From assembly GCA_039707655.1 (NCBI GenBank), contig CM077675.1, positions 418,623,162-418,687,161 of the forward strand: DNA of 64,000 nucleotides, read 5' to 3'. Numbering within the stretch: position 1 is the stretch's first letter; every line of letters starts with the position of its first letter. The notes beneath the pieces were generated by a model. That model did no database searches, was not told where the DNA came from, and worked only from the letters and a program-made list of their open reading frames with translations. Shown one piece after another: positions 1 through 10,514 of the stretch. The translations under genes and the position numbers were made by a program. The DNA is from Elymus sibiricus. Taxonomy: Eukaryota; Streptophyta; Magnoliopsida; Poales; Poaceae.

Positions 1-468
1 CATATAAATAGAGGGGCAGGGCTAGCACACGGGACACATCAAGATTTCCCCAAGCCGTGTGCGGCAACCCTAACCCTCTAGTTCCTCCGTCATAATCTCC
101 GTAGTGCTTGGCGAAGCCCTGCAGAGATTGTTCCTCACCACCATCACCACGCCGTCGTGCTGCTGGAACTCAACCACTACTTCATCATCGCTCGCTGGAT
201 CGAGGAGGTGAAGGCGTCATCAAGCCGTACGTGTGTTGAACGCGGAGGTGTCGTCCGTTCGGCGCTAGTTCGTGATCGGTTCGAGGGACGACTTACGATT
301 TGGATCGCGAAGACGTTCGACTACATCAACCGCGTTTCTTAAACGCTTCCGCTTAGCGATCTACAAGGGTATGTAGATTCACTCTCCCTCTCGTAGATGC
401 TCATCACCATGGATAGATCTTGTGTGTGCGTAGGAAAATTTTTGTTTCCCATGCAACGTTCCCCAACA
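1..468 (+). repeat. 5' LTR, 3' portion only
   Basis: Corresponds base for base to 7148-7615 and starts at the TATA box region, so it covers roughly R and U5. It ends in CCCCAACA directly before the primer binding site. U3 lies outside the window. Confidence 0.93.
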
Positions 469-484
469 GTGGCATCATGAGCTA
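469..484 (+). promoter_or_regulatory. Primer binding site
   Basis: GTGGCATCATGAGCT follows the LTR end. It resembles the initiator-methionine tRNA complement (TGGTATCAGAGC) with mismatches, as in Angela elements. Confidence 0.7.
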
Positions 485-1749
485 GGTCTATGCGTAGATG
501 AGATCTCGAGTAGAACACAAACGAGTTGTGGGCGTGGGTGTATACATATTGCTTGCCGTTACTAGTTGATATTTGATTCGGCGGTACTGTGAGATGAAGC
601 GGCCCGGACCGACTTTACGCGTACACTTACGCGAGACAGGTTCCTTCAACTAACATGTAACTTCGTTGCATAAAGATGGCTAGCGGGTGTCTGTCTCTCT
701 CACTTTAGTTGAATCGATTTCAATGAAGAGGGTTCTTTTAGAAGATCAAAAAGCAATCACTACACCATGTTGTGGTTTTGCGTAGGTAAGAACGATTCTT
801 GCAAACCCGTAGCAGCCACGTAAAATTTGCAACAACAATTAGAGGACGTCTAACTTGTTTTTGCAGGGTATGTTGTGATGTGATATGGCCAATTACATGA
901 TGAGATATATGTGATGTATGAGATGATCATGTGATGTATAGAATATCACGACTTGCATGTCGATGAGTACGGCAACTGGCAGGAGCCATAGAGTTGTCTT
1001 TAATTATTGTATGACCTGCGTGTCAATCATTAAGCGCTATGTAATGCTTTACTTTATCGCTAATCGTTAGCAATAGTCGTGGAAGCAATAGTCGGCGCGA
1101 CAACCTTATGGCGACACGTTGATGGAGATCAAGATGATGGAGATCATGGTGTCATGCCGGTGACGATGGAGATCATGCCGGTGCTTTGGAGATGGAGATC
1201 AAAAGCACAAGTTCATGGCCATATCATGTCACTTATGATTTGCATGTGATGTTAATCCTTTTATGCATCTTATTTTGCTTAGGACGACGGTAGCATTATA
1301 AGGTGATCCCTCACTTAAATTTCAAGATAAATTGTGTTCTCCCCAAGTGTGCACCGTTGCGAAAGTTCGTCGTTTCGAGACACGCCGTGATGATCGGGTG
1401 TGATAGACTCTACGTTCGCATACAACGGGTGTAAGCCATGTTGCACGTGCAGAACACTCGGGTTAAACTTGACGAGCCTAGCATGTACAGACATGGCCTC
1501 GGAACACAAGAGACCGAAAGGTCGAACATGAGTCATATAGTAGATATGATCAACATGAAGATGTTCACCATTGAAACCACCTCAACTCACGTGATGATCG
1601 GACTTGAGTTAGTGGATTTGGATCATGTTACACTCGAATGATCGGAGGGATGTCAATTTAAGTGGGAGTTTTTTAAGTAATATGATTAACTAAACTCATT
1701 ATCTAGAACAATAGTCTAAGTTGTCTTTGCTATATTTATGTTGTAGATC
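485..1749 (+). other. Untranslated leader of the Angela-type element
   Basis: About 1.27 kb separate the primer site from the gag start, a long leader as in BARE-1. Short ORFs occur but none resembles a known domain. The same leader is found decayed and inverted at about 33000-34230 in the second Angela-like element. By analogy it would hold packaging and dimerisation signals; I cannot place them. Confidence 0.7.
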
Positions 1750-4700
1750 ATGGCTCGCGCAGTAGCACCCCTGAATTTTAATGCGTTCCTAGAGAAAGCT
1801 AAGTTGAAAGATGATGGAAGTAACTTTGTGGACTGGGCCCGTAATCTAAGGATTATCCTTACGGCTTCCCAGAAGGCTTATGTCCTTGATGCACCGCTTG
1901 GTGATCCACCCGCTCCAGTTGAGTCTCTAGACGTTGTGAACGCCTGGCAGGCTCGTTCTGATGATTACTCAATAGTTCAATGTGCAATGTTGTATGGCTT
2001 AGAACCGGGACTTCAAAGACGTTTTGAACGTCATGGAGCATATGAGATGTTCCAGGAGTTGAAGTTTATCTTTCAGAAGAATGCCCGGATCGAGAGATAT
2101 GAGATCTCCGATAAGTTCTATGCTTACAAGATGGAGGAGAACGGGTCTATCAGTGATCACGTGCTCAGAATGTCTGGGTACTCCACCCGTCTGGCTGAGT
2201 TAGGGATGCCCCTTCCGCCAGAGGCTATCACTGACAGAGTTCTTCAATCATTGCCGCCTAGCTACAAGAGCTTCGTGTTGAACTATAACATGCACGGGAT
2301 GAACAAGTCAGCCGCCGAGCTGTTTGCGATGCTGAAAGTCGCTGAGTCTGAAATTCAGAAGGAGCATCAAGTGTTGATGGTCAATAAAACCACTAGTTTC
2401 AAGAAAAATGGCAAGGGTAAGAAGGGTAACTCTAAGAAGAGTGGCAAAGCAGTTGCTCCTCTCGTGAAGAAACCCAAGGCTGGACCCAAACCAGAAACTG
2501 AGTGTTTTCATTGCAAGGGAACTGGACACTGGAAGCGGAATTGCCCCAAGTATTTGGCTGACAAGAAGGCGGCCAACAACAAACAAGGTATATATGATAT
2601 ACATGTTATTGATATGTACCTTACCAACTCTCGTTGTAGTGCCTGGGTATTTGATACCGGTGCGGTTGCTCATATTTGCAACTCAAAACAGGAACTGCGG
2701 AATAGACGGAGGCTGGCAAAGGACGAAGTGACGATGCGCGTGAGAAATGGTTCCAAGGTTGATGTGATCGCCGTCGGCACGCTCGCTCTTCGATTACCGT
2801 CGGGATTAGTGATGAACCTAAATAAGTGTTATTTGGTGCCTGCGTTAAGCATGAACATTATATCTGGATCTTGTTTATTGCGAGACGGTTACTCATTTAA
2901 ATCAGAGAATAATGGTTGTTCTATTTATATGAGTAATATCTTTTATGGTCATGCACCCAATGTGAGGGGTTTATTCTTATTGAATCTCGATAGTAATGAT
3001 ACACATGTTCATAACATTGATGCCAAAAGATGTAGAATTGATAATGATAATACCACTTTCTTGTGGCACTGCCGTTTAGGTCATATTGGCGTAAAACGCA
3101 TGAGGAAGCTCCATGCTGATGGACTTTTGGAGTCACTTGATTTTGAATCACTTGACACATGTGAGCCATGCCTCATGGGCAAGATGACTAAAACGCCGTT
3201 CTCTGGAATAATGGAACGGGCAAGTGACTTATTGGAAATCATACATACTGATGTGTGTGGTCCGATGAGTATTGAGGCGCGCGGTGGTTATCGTTATTTT
3301 CTCACCTTCACTGATGACTTAAGTAGATATGGGTATATTTACTTAATGAAACACAAGTCTGAAACATTTGAAAAGTTCAAACAATTTCAGAGTGAAGTTG
3401 AGAATCATCGTAACAAGAAGGTTAAATTCCTACGATCTGATCGAGGAGGAGAATATCTGAGTTATGAGTTTGGCAGTCACTTAAGACAGTGTGGAATTGT
3501 TTCACAATTGACACCGCCTGGAACACCACAGCGTAATGGTGTGTCCGAACGTCGTAATCGAACCTTATTGGATATGGTGCGATCTATGATGTCTCTTGCC
3601 GATTTGCCACTATCGTTTTGGGGTTATGCATTAGAGACAGCTGCATTCACTTTAAATAGAGCACCATCGAAATCCGTTGAGACGACGCCATATGAACTTT
3701 GGTTTAGCAAGAAGCCAAAGCTGTCGTTTCTTAAAGTTTGGGGATGTGATGCTTATGTCAAAAAGCTTCAGCCTGAAAAGCTGGAACCCAAAGCGGAGAA
3801 ATGCGTCTTCATAGGATACCCAAAAGAGACAGTTGGGTATACCTTCTATCTCAGATCCGAAGGCAAAGTGTTTGTTGCTAAAAACGGAACATTTCTTGAG
3901 AAAGAGTTTCTCTCGAAAGAATTGAGTGGGAGGAAGATAGAACTTGATGAGGTTGTTGAACCTTTACTTCAACCTGAGAGTAGCGCAGCGCAGAAAGTTG
4001 TTTCTGTGGAGCCTACATTAGCTGAAGAGGAAGTTAATGATGATGATCATGAAGCTTTGGATCAAGTTGCTATCGAACCTCGTAGGTCGACAAGGACGCG
4101 TACTGCTCCCGAGTGGTACGGCAACCCTGTCTTAGAGGTCATGTTGTTAGACAACGATGAACCTACGAGCTATGGAGAAGCGATGATGGGCCCGGATTCC
4201 GAGAAGTGGTTAGAGGCCATGAAATCCGAGATGGGATCCATGTATGAAAACAAAGTATGGACTTTGGAAGTATTACCTGAAGGGCGTAAGGCCATTCAGA
4301 ACAAATGGATCTTTAAGAGGAAGACGGACGCGGACGGTAATGTCACCGTCTATAAAGCTCGACTTGTGGCAAAGGGTTTTTCACAAGTTCAAGGAGTTGA
4401 CTACGATGAGACCTTCTCACCCGTAGCGATGCTTAAGTCTGTCAGAATCATGTTAGCAATAGCTGCCTTTTTCGATTATGAAATTTGGCAGATGGATGTC
4501 AAAACAGCGTTCCTTAACGGTTACCTTAAGGAAGAGTTGTATATGATGCAACCAGAAGGTTTTGTCGATCCAGAGAATGCTGACAAAGTTTGCAAACTCC
4601 AGCGATCCATTTATGGACTGGTGCAAGCATCTCGGAGTTGGAATCTTCGTTTTGATGAGGTGATCAAAGCGTTCGAGTTTATACAAGTTTACGGAGAAGC

Positions 4701-5733
4701 TTGTATTTACAAGAAAGTGAGTGGGAGATCTATAGCGTTTCTAATATTATATGTGGATGACATATTGCTGATTGGAAACAATATAGAAATGCTGGAAAGC
4801 GTAAAGGAATATTTGAACAAGAGTTTTTCAATGAAGGACCTAGGAGAAGCTGCTTTCATATTAGGCATAAAGATCTATAGAGATAGATCAAGACGCTTAA
4901 TAGGACTTTCACAAAGCACATACCTTGATAAGATTTTGAAGAAGTTCAAAATGGATCAGTCCAAGAAGGGGTTCTTGCCTGTTTTGCAAGGTGTGAAGTT
5001 GAGTAAGACTCAATGCCCAGTGACTGCAGAAGATAGAGAAAAGATGAGTGTCATCCCCTATGCTTCAGCCATAGGCTCTATTATGTATGCAATGCTGTGC
5101 ACAAGACCCGATGTCAGCCTTGCCATAAGTATGGTCGGAAGGTTTCAAAGTGATCCAGGAATGGAACACTGGACGGCGGTCAAGAATATCCTGAAGTACC
5201 TGAAAAGGACTAAGGACATGTTTCTCGTTTATGGAGGTGATCAAGAGCTCGTCGTAAAGGGTTACGTCGATGCAAGCTTTGACACTGATCCGGATGACTC
5301 TAAGTCGCAAACCGGATACGTATTTATTCTTAATGGGGGTGCGGTTAGCTGGTGCAGTTCCAAGCAAAGCGTGGTAGCAGATTCTACATGCGAAGCGGAG
5401 TACATCGCTGCCTCAGAGGCGGCGAAGGAAGGTGTCTGGATGAAGGAGTTCATGACAGATCTTGGAGTAGTGCCTAGTGCACTTAACCCAATGACTCTGT
5501 TTTGTGATAATACTGGTGCCATTGCTCTAGCCAAGGAACCAAGATTTCACAAGAGGACCAGACACATAAAGCGACGCTTCAATTCCATCCGCGATTACAT
5601 CAAGGAGGACGACATAAATATTTGCAAAGTACACACGGATCTAAATGTTGCAGATCCGATGACTAAACCTCTTCCAAGGGCTAAACATGAACAACACCAG
5701 AACTGCATGGGTGTTCGATTCATTACAATGTAA
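1750..5733 (+). CDS. Gag-Pol polyprotein, intact (Copia, Angela lineage)
   Basis: A single uninterrupted frame of 1327 codons encodes capsid protein and all enzymes of a Ty1/copia element, acting in cytoplasmic virus-like particles and, for integrase, the nucleus. Domains in order: gag, residues 1-250; CCHC zinc knuckle C252-C255-H260-C265; aspartic protease with DTG at 302-304; integrase zinc site H440, H445, C471, C474; integrase core D501, D564, E600 with D-35-E spacing; reverse transcriptase with YVDD at 1001-1004; RNase H near 1170-1290. Length fits the 1.28-1.33 thousand residues usual for BARE/Angela. The start is the ATG in GATCATGGC, opening the conserved MARAVAPL. No stop or frameshift is seen and all catalytic residues are present. 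Functionality is inferred, not shown. Confidence 0.95.
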   Translation: MARAVAPLNFNAFLEKAKLKDDGSNFVDWARNLRIILTASQKAYVLDAPLGDPPAPVESLDVVNAWQARSDDYSIVQCAMLYGLEPGLQRRFERHGAYEMFQELKFIFQKNARIERYEISDKFYAYKMEENGSISDHVLRMSGYSTRLAELGMPLPPEAITDRVLQSLPPSYKSFVLNYNMHGMNKSAAELFAMLKVAESEIQKEHQVLMVNKTTSFKKNGKGKKGNSKKSGKAVAPLVKKPKAGPKPETECFHCKGTGHWKRNCPKYLADKKAANNKQGIYDIHVIDMYLTNSRCSAWVFDTGAVAHICNSKQELRNRRRLAKDEVTMRVRNGSKVDVIAVGTLALRLPSGLVMNLNKCYLVPALSMNIISGSCLLRDGYSFKSENNGCSIYMSNIFYGHAPNVRGLFLLNLDSNDTHVHNIDAKRCRIDNDNTTFLWHCRLGHIGVKRMRKLHADGLLESLDFESLDTCEPCLMGKMTKTPFSGIMERASDLLEIIHTDVCGPMSIEARGGYRYFLTFTDDLSRYGYIYLMKHKSETFEKFKQFQSEVENHRNKKVKFLRSDRGGEYLSYEFGSHLRQCGIVSQLTPPGTPQRNGVSERRNRTLLDMVRSMMSLADLPLSFWGYALETAAFTLNRAPSKSVETTPYELWFSKKPKLSFLKVWGCDAYVKKLQPEKLEPKAEKCVFIGYPKETVGYTFYLRSEGKVFVAKNGTFLEKEFLSKELSGRKIELDEVVEPLLQPESSAAQKVVSVEPTLAEEEVNDDDHEALDQVAIEPRRSTRTRTAPEWYGNPVLEVMLLDNDEPTSYGEAMMGPDSEKWLEAMKSEMGSMYENKVWTLEVLPEGRKAIQNKWIFKRKTDADGNVTVYKARLVAKGFSQVQGVDYDETFSPVAMLKSVRIMLAIAAFFDYEIWQMDVKTAFLNGYLKEELYMMQPEGFVDPENADKVCKLQRSIYGLVQASRSWNLRFDEVIKAFEFIQVYGEACIYKKVSGRSIAFLILYVDDILLIGNNIEMLESVKEYLNKSFSMKDLGEAAFILGIKIYRDRSRRLIGLSQSTYLDKILKKFKMDQSKKGFLPVLQGVKLSKTQCPVTAEDREKMSVIPYASAIGSIMYAMLCTRPDVSLAISMVGRFQSDPGMEHWTAVKNILKYLKRTKDMFLVYGGDQELVVKGYVDASFDTDPDDSKSQTGYVFILNGGAVSWCSSKQSVVADSTCEAEYIAASEAAKEGVWMKEFMTDLGVVPSALNPMTLFCDNTGAIALAKEPRFHKRTRHIKRRFNSIRDYIKEDDINICKVHTDLNVADPMTKPLPRAKHEQHQNCMGVRFITM

Positions 5734-5772
5734 ATCACATAGTGATGTGAACTAGATTATTGACTCTAGTGC

Positions 5773-5783
5773 AAGTGGGAGAC
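5773..5783 (+). promoter_or_regulatory. Polypurine tract
   Basis: AAGTGGGAGAC lies immediately upstream of the 3' LTR and would prime plus-strand DNA synthesis. It is the standard tract for this family. Confidence 0.85.
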
Positions 5784-6927
5784 TGTTGGAAATATGCCCT
5801 AGAGGCAATAATAAATTGGTTATTATTATATTTCCTTGTTCATGATAATCGTTTATTATCCATGCTATAATTGTATTGATTGGAAACTCAAATACATGTG
5901 TGGGTACATAGACAACACTGTGTCCCTAGTAAGCCTCTAGTTGACTAGCTCGTTGATCAAAGATGGTTAAGGTTTCCTAGCCATTGACATGAGATGTCAT
6001 TTGATAACGGGATCACATCATTAGGAGAATGATGTGATGGACAAGACCCAAACTACGAACGTAGCATATGATCGTGTCAGTTTATTGCTATTGTTTTCTG
6101 CATGTCAAGTATCTGTTCCTTTGACCATGAGATCATGCAACTCACTGACACCGGAGGAATACCTTGTGTGTATCAAACGTCGCAACGTAACTGGGCGACT
6201 ATAAAGGTGCTCTACAGGTATCTCCGAGGGTGTCTGTTGGGTTGGCATGGATCAAGACTGGGATTTGTTACTCCGTATGACGGAGAGGTATCTCAGGGCC
6301 CACTCGGTAATACAACATCACAAAGAGCCTTGCAAGCAATGTGACTAAAGTGTTAGCCACGAGATCTTGTATTACGGAACGAGTAAAGAGACTTGCCGGT
6401 AACGAGATTGAACTAGGTATAGAGATACCGACGATCGAATCTCGGGCAAGTAACATACCGAAGAACAAAGGGAACAGCATACGGGATTAACTGAATCCTT
6501 GACATAGAGGTTCGACCGATAAAAGATCTTCGTAGAATATGTAGGAGCCAATATGGGCATCCAGGTCCCGCTATTGGTTATTGGCCGTAGAGGTGTCTCG
6601 GTCATGTCTACATAGTTCTCGAACCCGCAGGGTCTACACACTTAACGTTTGGTGACGATTAGTATAGTTGAGTTATGTTGGTGACCGAAGGTTGTTCGGA
6701 GTCCCGGATAAGATCCCGGACATGACGAGGATCTCCGGAATAGTCTGGAGGTAAAGATTGATATATGTGATAATAGTGTTTTGATCTCCGGAAGGGTTCC
6801 GAAATTCACCGGAAGGGGTTCCGGATGTTTACCGAAGTGTTCGGGTACAGCAACACTTTATATGGGCCAAAGGGATAAAGCCCACGAGGTATTGGAAAGT
6901 GCAAAAAGTAGTTTTGCTGCCGCGTAA

Positions 6928-7018
6928 GCGGTACTACCGCTTGTGTGAAGCGGTACTACCGCCCGAGCGGTACTACCGCTTGTGTGAAGCGGTACTACCG
7001 CCCAAGCGGTACTACCGC
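6928..7018. repeat. Palindrome array in U3
   Basis: Five copies of GCGGTACTACCGC start at 6928, 6950, 6967, 6989 and 7006. Alternating 22 and 17 base spacing makes a 39-bp tandem unit. Each copy folds as GCGGTA/TACCGC around one base. The array sits 130-220 bases upstream of the LTR TATA box, a promoter-proximal place. Confidence 0.9.
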
Positions 7019-7149
7019 TTGTGCGCGGCTGTGCACGGTTCGGCAGGGATCCGAGTTGGACTCTTTCCCTGCGGGCCAAACCGACCTTGTGCGGGCCAAA
7101 CCGACCTAGAGGAGGCTTTTACTCCAAGTTTAGACCCCAAGGCTCAACA

Positions 7150-7157
7150 TATAAATA
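7150..7157 (+). promoter_or_regulatory. LTR TATA box
   Basis: TATAAATA followed by GAGGGGC, about 460 bases before the LTR end; the equivalent in the 5' LTR is at 3-10. Position matches the BARE-1 promoter, so genomic RNA would start shortly downstream. Confidence 0.75.
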
Positions 7158-7615
7158 GAGGGGCAGGGCTAGCACACGGGACACATCAAGATTTCCCCAA
7201 GCCGTGTGCGGCAACCCTAACCCTCTAGTTCCTCCGTCATAATCTCCGTAGTCCTTGGCGAAGCCCTGCAGAGATTGTTCCTCACCACCATCACCACGCC
7301 GTCGTGCTGCTGGAACTCAACCACTACTTCATCATCGCTCGCTGGATCGAGGAGGTGAAGGCGTCATCAAGCCGTACGTGTGTTGAACGCGGAGGTGCCG
7401 TCCGTTCGGCGCTAGTTCGTGATCGGTTCGAGGGACGACTTACGATTTGGATCGCGAAGACGTTCGACTACATCAACCGCGTTTCTTAAACGCTTCCGCT
7501 TAGCGATCTACAAGGGTATGTAGATTCACTCTCCCTCTCGTAGATGCTCATCACCATGGATAGATCTTGTGTGTGCGTAGGAAAAATTTTGTTTCCCATG
7601 CAACGTTCCCCAACA

Positions 7616-10514
7616 ATAACTTCTCCCACGTGATGGTTTGGTGCGCAATAAGGTCAACGACCAACTCAGATCAAATACCCAACCCATTAGCATTTTTTTA
7701 ATGCGGGAAAAGCGCGACCCATGAAGTGCGGTCCCGTCGCCCCGTCTCGAGGATGTGTGGCAAGGGCCTCTCTTGCCCGTCCACGCCTCATCATCATCAA
7801 ACCGTGGGTACCCCTCTGGGCCGACCCATCACCAACATGTCTCTGTAACCAGGTCATAGTAACTGTGTGTATAAGACATCAAGACGGAACCTGAGGAATC
7901 ACCCTCAAAGGTTCCCGCTCGATGAAACTGTCAAGGTGGACTTTAGAGGAATCACCCTCGAGGGTCCCACACTTGAGGGGTTGCACGACAGAGTCATCGT
8001 CGGGAGTGGTGAAGGAGGAATCACCCTCGATAACCACAACCGGCTAGCTGCACTACAGAGTTAGCATCATGAGTACTTCACGAGGTGTCACCCTCGGTAC
8101 TCGATAGTAACTCTGCAGAGTCGTACAACTAAGGGGTGTGCGGTGATGTGAAGGGCCTGGCTTGTCGGTCGGTTAACCGAGTCTTCGAGTCTTCGGGTCG
8201 TCGAGTCGTCGATGAAGAAGCAGGGGCAACTGGGACTAAGGGGTCACAGGGGATTCACTGATCAACCTATACTAAGCAGTTGATATGATTGCAGGTATAT
8301 TAGGAGTTTATCAAAAACAGGCTATGCATCAGAAATAGGAGCTAGCTAATACAGTAGCAAAATCTAATACAAGAATAAGAGGGAAAGAAATGGGCGATAT
8401 CGGAATGATCAAAGGGGGTTGCTTGCCTTGCTGCTCTGCGGCAAAAGGCTGATCGCCAGCGGTGTAGTCGTACCCGGCAGCAGCGTCAGTCTCGGGCTCT
8501 ACCGGTAAGAAGAGGGGGGAGAAACAATAAATATAAAGCACAGATGCAATCACGATGCATGACATGGCAATATGCAGAGCTAGGCATGCATTAACGCAGT
8601 AGTCCACGTCGCAGACGGATCGGAAGATTATCTGACGATATTTTCCGGGTCTCTGGCTATTAGCGGACAGACGAAATTGATGGAAAAGTTCCATGTTTGC
8701 TATGCTAGGAGCACGTGACAAACTAACGGACAGCGTATTCGGATTCGTGGGATTTTTCTGAACAACTCTCATGTATAAAGCATTTTCATCTGACTTACAG
8801 ATTATTTTATATTAATTTTTAAAGTTTTATTAATATTCAGAAATTAACAGAATTAATTTAATACGGAAAAAGTAATTATGACGTCATCATGACATCATGA
8901 TGACGCCAGCAGTCAACAGGGGGTTGACTGGTCAAACTGACCAGTGGGCCCCACTGTCATTCTCACAGATTAATTAGGGTTTAAATTTAATTAAACAAAC
9001 TAATTATGGGGGTGGGTCCCACATGTCATCCCCTGATTAATTTAATTAACAGAGTAATTAACTTAACTAATTAATCCTTAATCAACCTTTATTATCTATT
9101 TAATTAATTTATTAATTAATTAATTTACTAATTAACCATTTTATTAATTATTTTTAATTCATCATTTTTTATTTTTATTTTTAAACAGTTTAGGGGGCGT
9201 GGGCCCCCTCTGTCATTCTCAGGGGGTTAGTGGGTGGCTTAATCCCCCACTAACCCGAATCGGACGGGCGAGGCCAGAGGCCTCCGATGGCTTGCCGGCG
9301 GCGGGCACCGCAGTGGGGCCGGCGAGGGTGTTGAGGTGGGGGGGGCAGCGGCGGTGGGGGATAGCGGCGGCGGTGGCCAGCGAGCACGAGGCATAGCGGG
9401 GCGGTGAGCGCGGCGCTGGCGAGGGCAAGCGTCGAGGAGGGCGCGGCGGCCACGGCGAGCACGACGGCACACGCGCGCGGGGCAGAGCGGGGCAGAGAGG
9501 GCGGATAGCGGCGGGCGCGCGAGCGGGCGCTCGCGGCCGCGGTGGGCAGTGCGGCCGCGGTCGACGTGCGGGCGGAGCACGGCGAGGGGGCGGCGGCGCG
9601 TGCGCGGGTGGCCGGGGCCTGCGCGAGCAGCAGCAGGGCGCGGCGCGTGCGCGGGTGGCCGTGGCGGGGCCGCGGTGGCAACGGGCGGCGGGGGAGTGCG
9701 GCGGACGGCAAAGGAAGGAGAGGGAGGGGCCTCACAGCGGCGTGCAGGGGGATGGCAGCCGGGGTGGGGAGGGGCGGCGAGGCGGCGCAGGCGCAGACGA
9801 CGGCGTCGGCGCCGGCAGGCGGCGGTGCGGGGCGACGCCGGGTGCGCTCTGCCCCGATCCAGATCCGGATCGGGAGCGAGAGCGAGGGGGGCGGGGGCGA
9901 CGGGGTGTGGGGGTGTCGGTGCGGGGGGTGGGGGGGTTTGACCCCGTGGGGGCGGCTGGGCCGGTTGGCCAGTTGGGCCGGCCCGGCTGGGCCGAGGCCC
10001 AGGGGGGAGGAGGGCTGATTTTCCTTTTTTATTATTTAGTTTTAGTTTCCTTTTTCTTTTAATTGTTTTCTGTTTTTAAATACTTTAGTAACAACATACC
10101 TTGTAAGAAAATACGGTATTAGGTCCAAAAACCCAAAATCATTTTTATACAATGGCACAAATTATTTGGGAGTCATTTGTAAACATTAGGAAATATTATA
10201 ATCCAAAAGGGAAATTAATAATTGTTTTGGCAACTATCAAATTGTTTTTGAGGCACCTAATCACTTGATAAAATCTTGATTACTATTTTATACTAGCTTA
10301 GGAAATATTTGTAACCTAAGCATGATTTTAGTTTTCAGGTTTTCCAAAATATTTAATCCACTTATTAAATGAATTTGAAAATCATTAGGGAAATCAAATG
10401 AGATATGATTCCATTGTGATCATGCACTGTTTAGAAAAATTGGATTAGCTTAACATTGTGATCACTGTAGCCTGATCACCTAGGTTACTGTAGTTGAAAA
10501 CCAGGGGTGTTACA
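7616..10514 (-). mobile_element. Gypsy-type LTR sequence, minus orientation, left edge unresolved
   Basis: Read on the minus strand, the right edge at 10514 begins TGTAACACCCC, the typical start of several Triticeae Gypsy LTRs such as the Fatima group. An AT-rich part follows, then a GC-rich block (about 9200-10015) with GGCCCGGC-like runs, then AT-rich DNA again. No protease, integrase or reverse transcriptase frame is visible. No initiator-tRNA primer site was found at the left, so whether this is a solo LTR or a 3' LTR with flank is open. The Angela element inserted at its left end. Confidence 0.55.

Larger units (their letters stand above)
1..7615 (+). mobile_element. Angela/BARE-type Copia retrotransposon, nearly complete
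   Basis: Order seen: partial LTR, primer binding site, long leader, one gag-pol ORF in Copia order (integrase before reverse transcriptase), polypurine tract, full 3' LTR. The LTR starts TGTTGGAAATATGCCC and ends GTTCCCCAACA, which I recognise as the Angela/BARE/WIS group of Triticeae Copia elements. The 468 bases of 5' LTR in the window align without gaps to 7148-7615, with three mismatches by eye. That suggests a recent insertion, under half a million years at the usual grass LTR rate. The left edge lies outside the window, so only the right flank of the target duplication (7616-7620, ATAAC) can be read. Confidence 0.95.
5784..7615 (+). repeat. 3' LTR of the Angela-type element (1832 bp)
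   Basis: Starts TGTTGGAAATATGCCC after the polypurine tract and ends GTTCCCCAACA, giving TG...CA termini. It contains a palindrome array in U3 (6928-7018) and a TATA box at 7150. Related LTRs occur inverted at 25504-29186 and 34245-36026 and as a solo copy at 25816-27709. Confidence 0.95.

Noticed and set aside
157..342. 61-codon ORF repeated at 7304-7489
   Set aside because: It is simply the same part of the two LTRs (R/U5), and downstream regions are untranslated leader.
6928..7018. Regular repeats that could be read as a CRISPR-like array
   Set aside because: Repeats are only 13 bp, spacers are short and repeated themselves, and the context is a plant LTR.
8329..8772. 147-codon minus-strand ORF with a hydrophobic segment
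   Set aside because: It lies within Gypsy-type LTR sequence; no recognised domain and no start context. Considered chance.
9199..10062. Several long overlapping ORFs on both strands
   Set aside because: They open on all frames because the block is extremely GC-rich; sequences are low-complexity Arg/Gly/Ala/Pro with no domain, and the block lies within an LTR.
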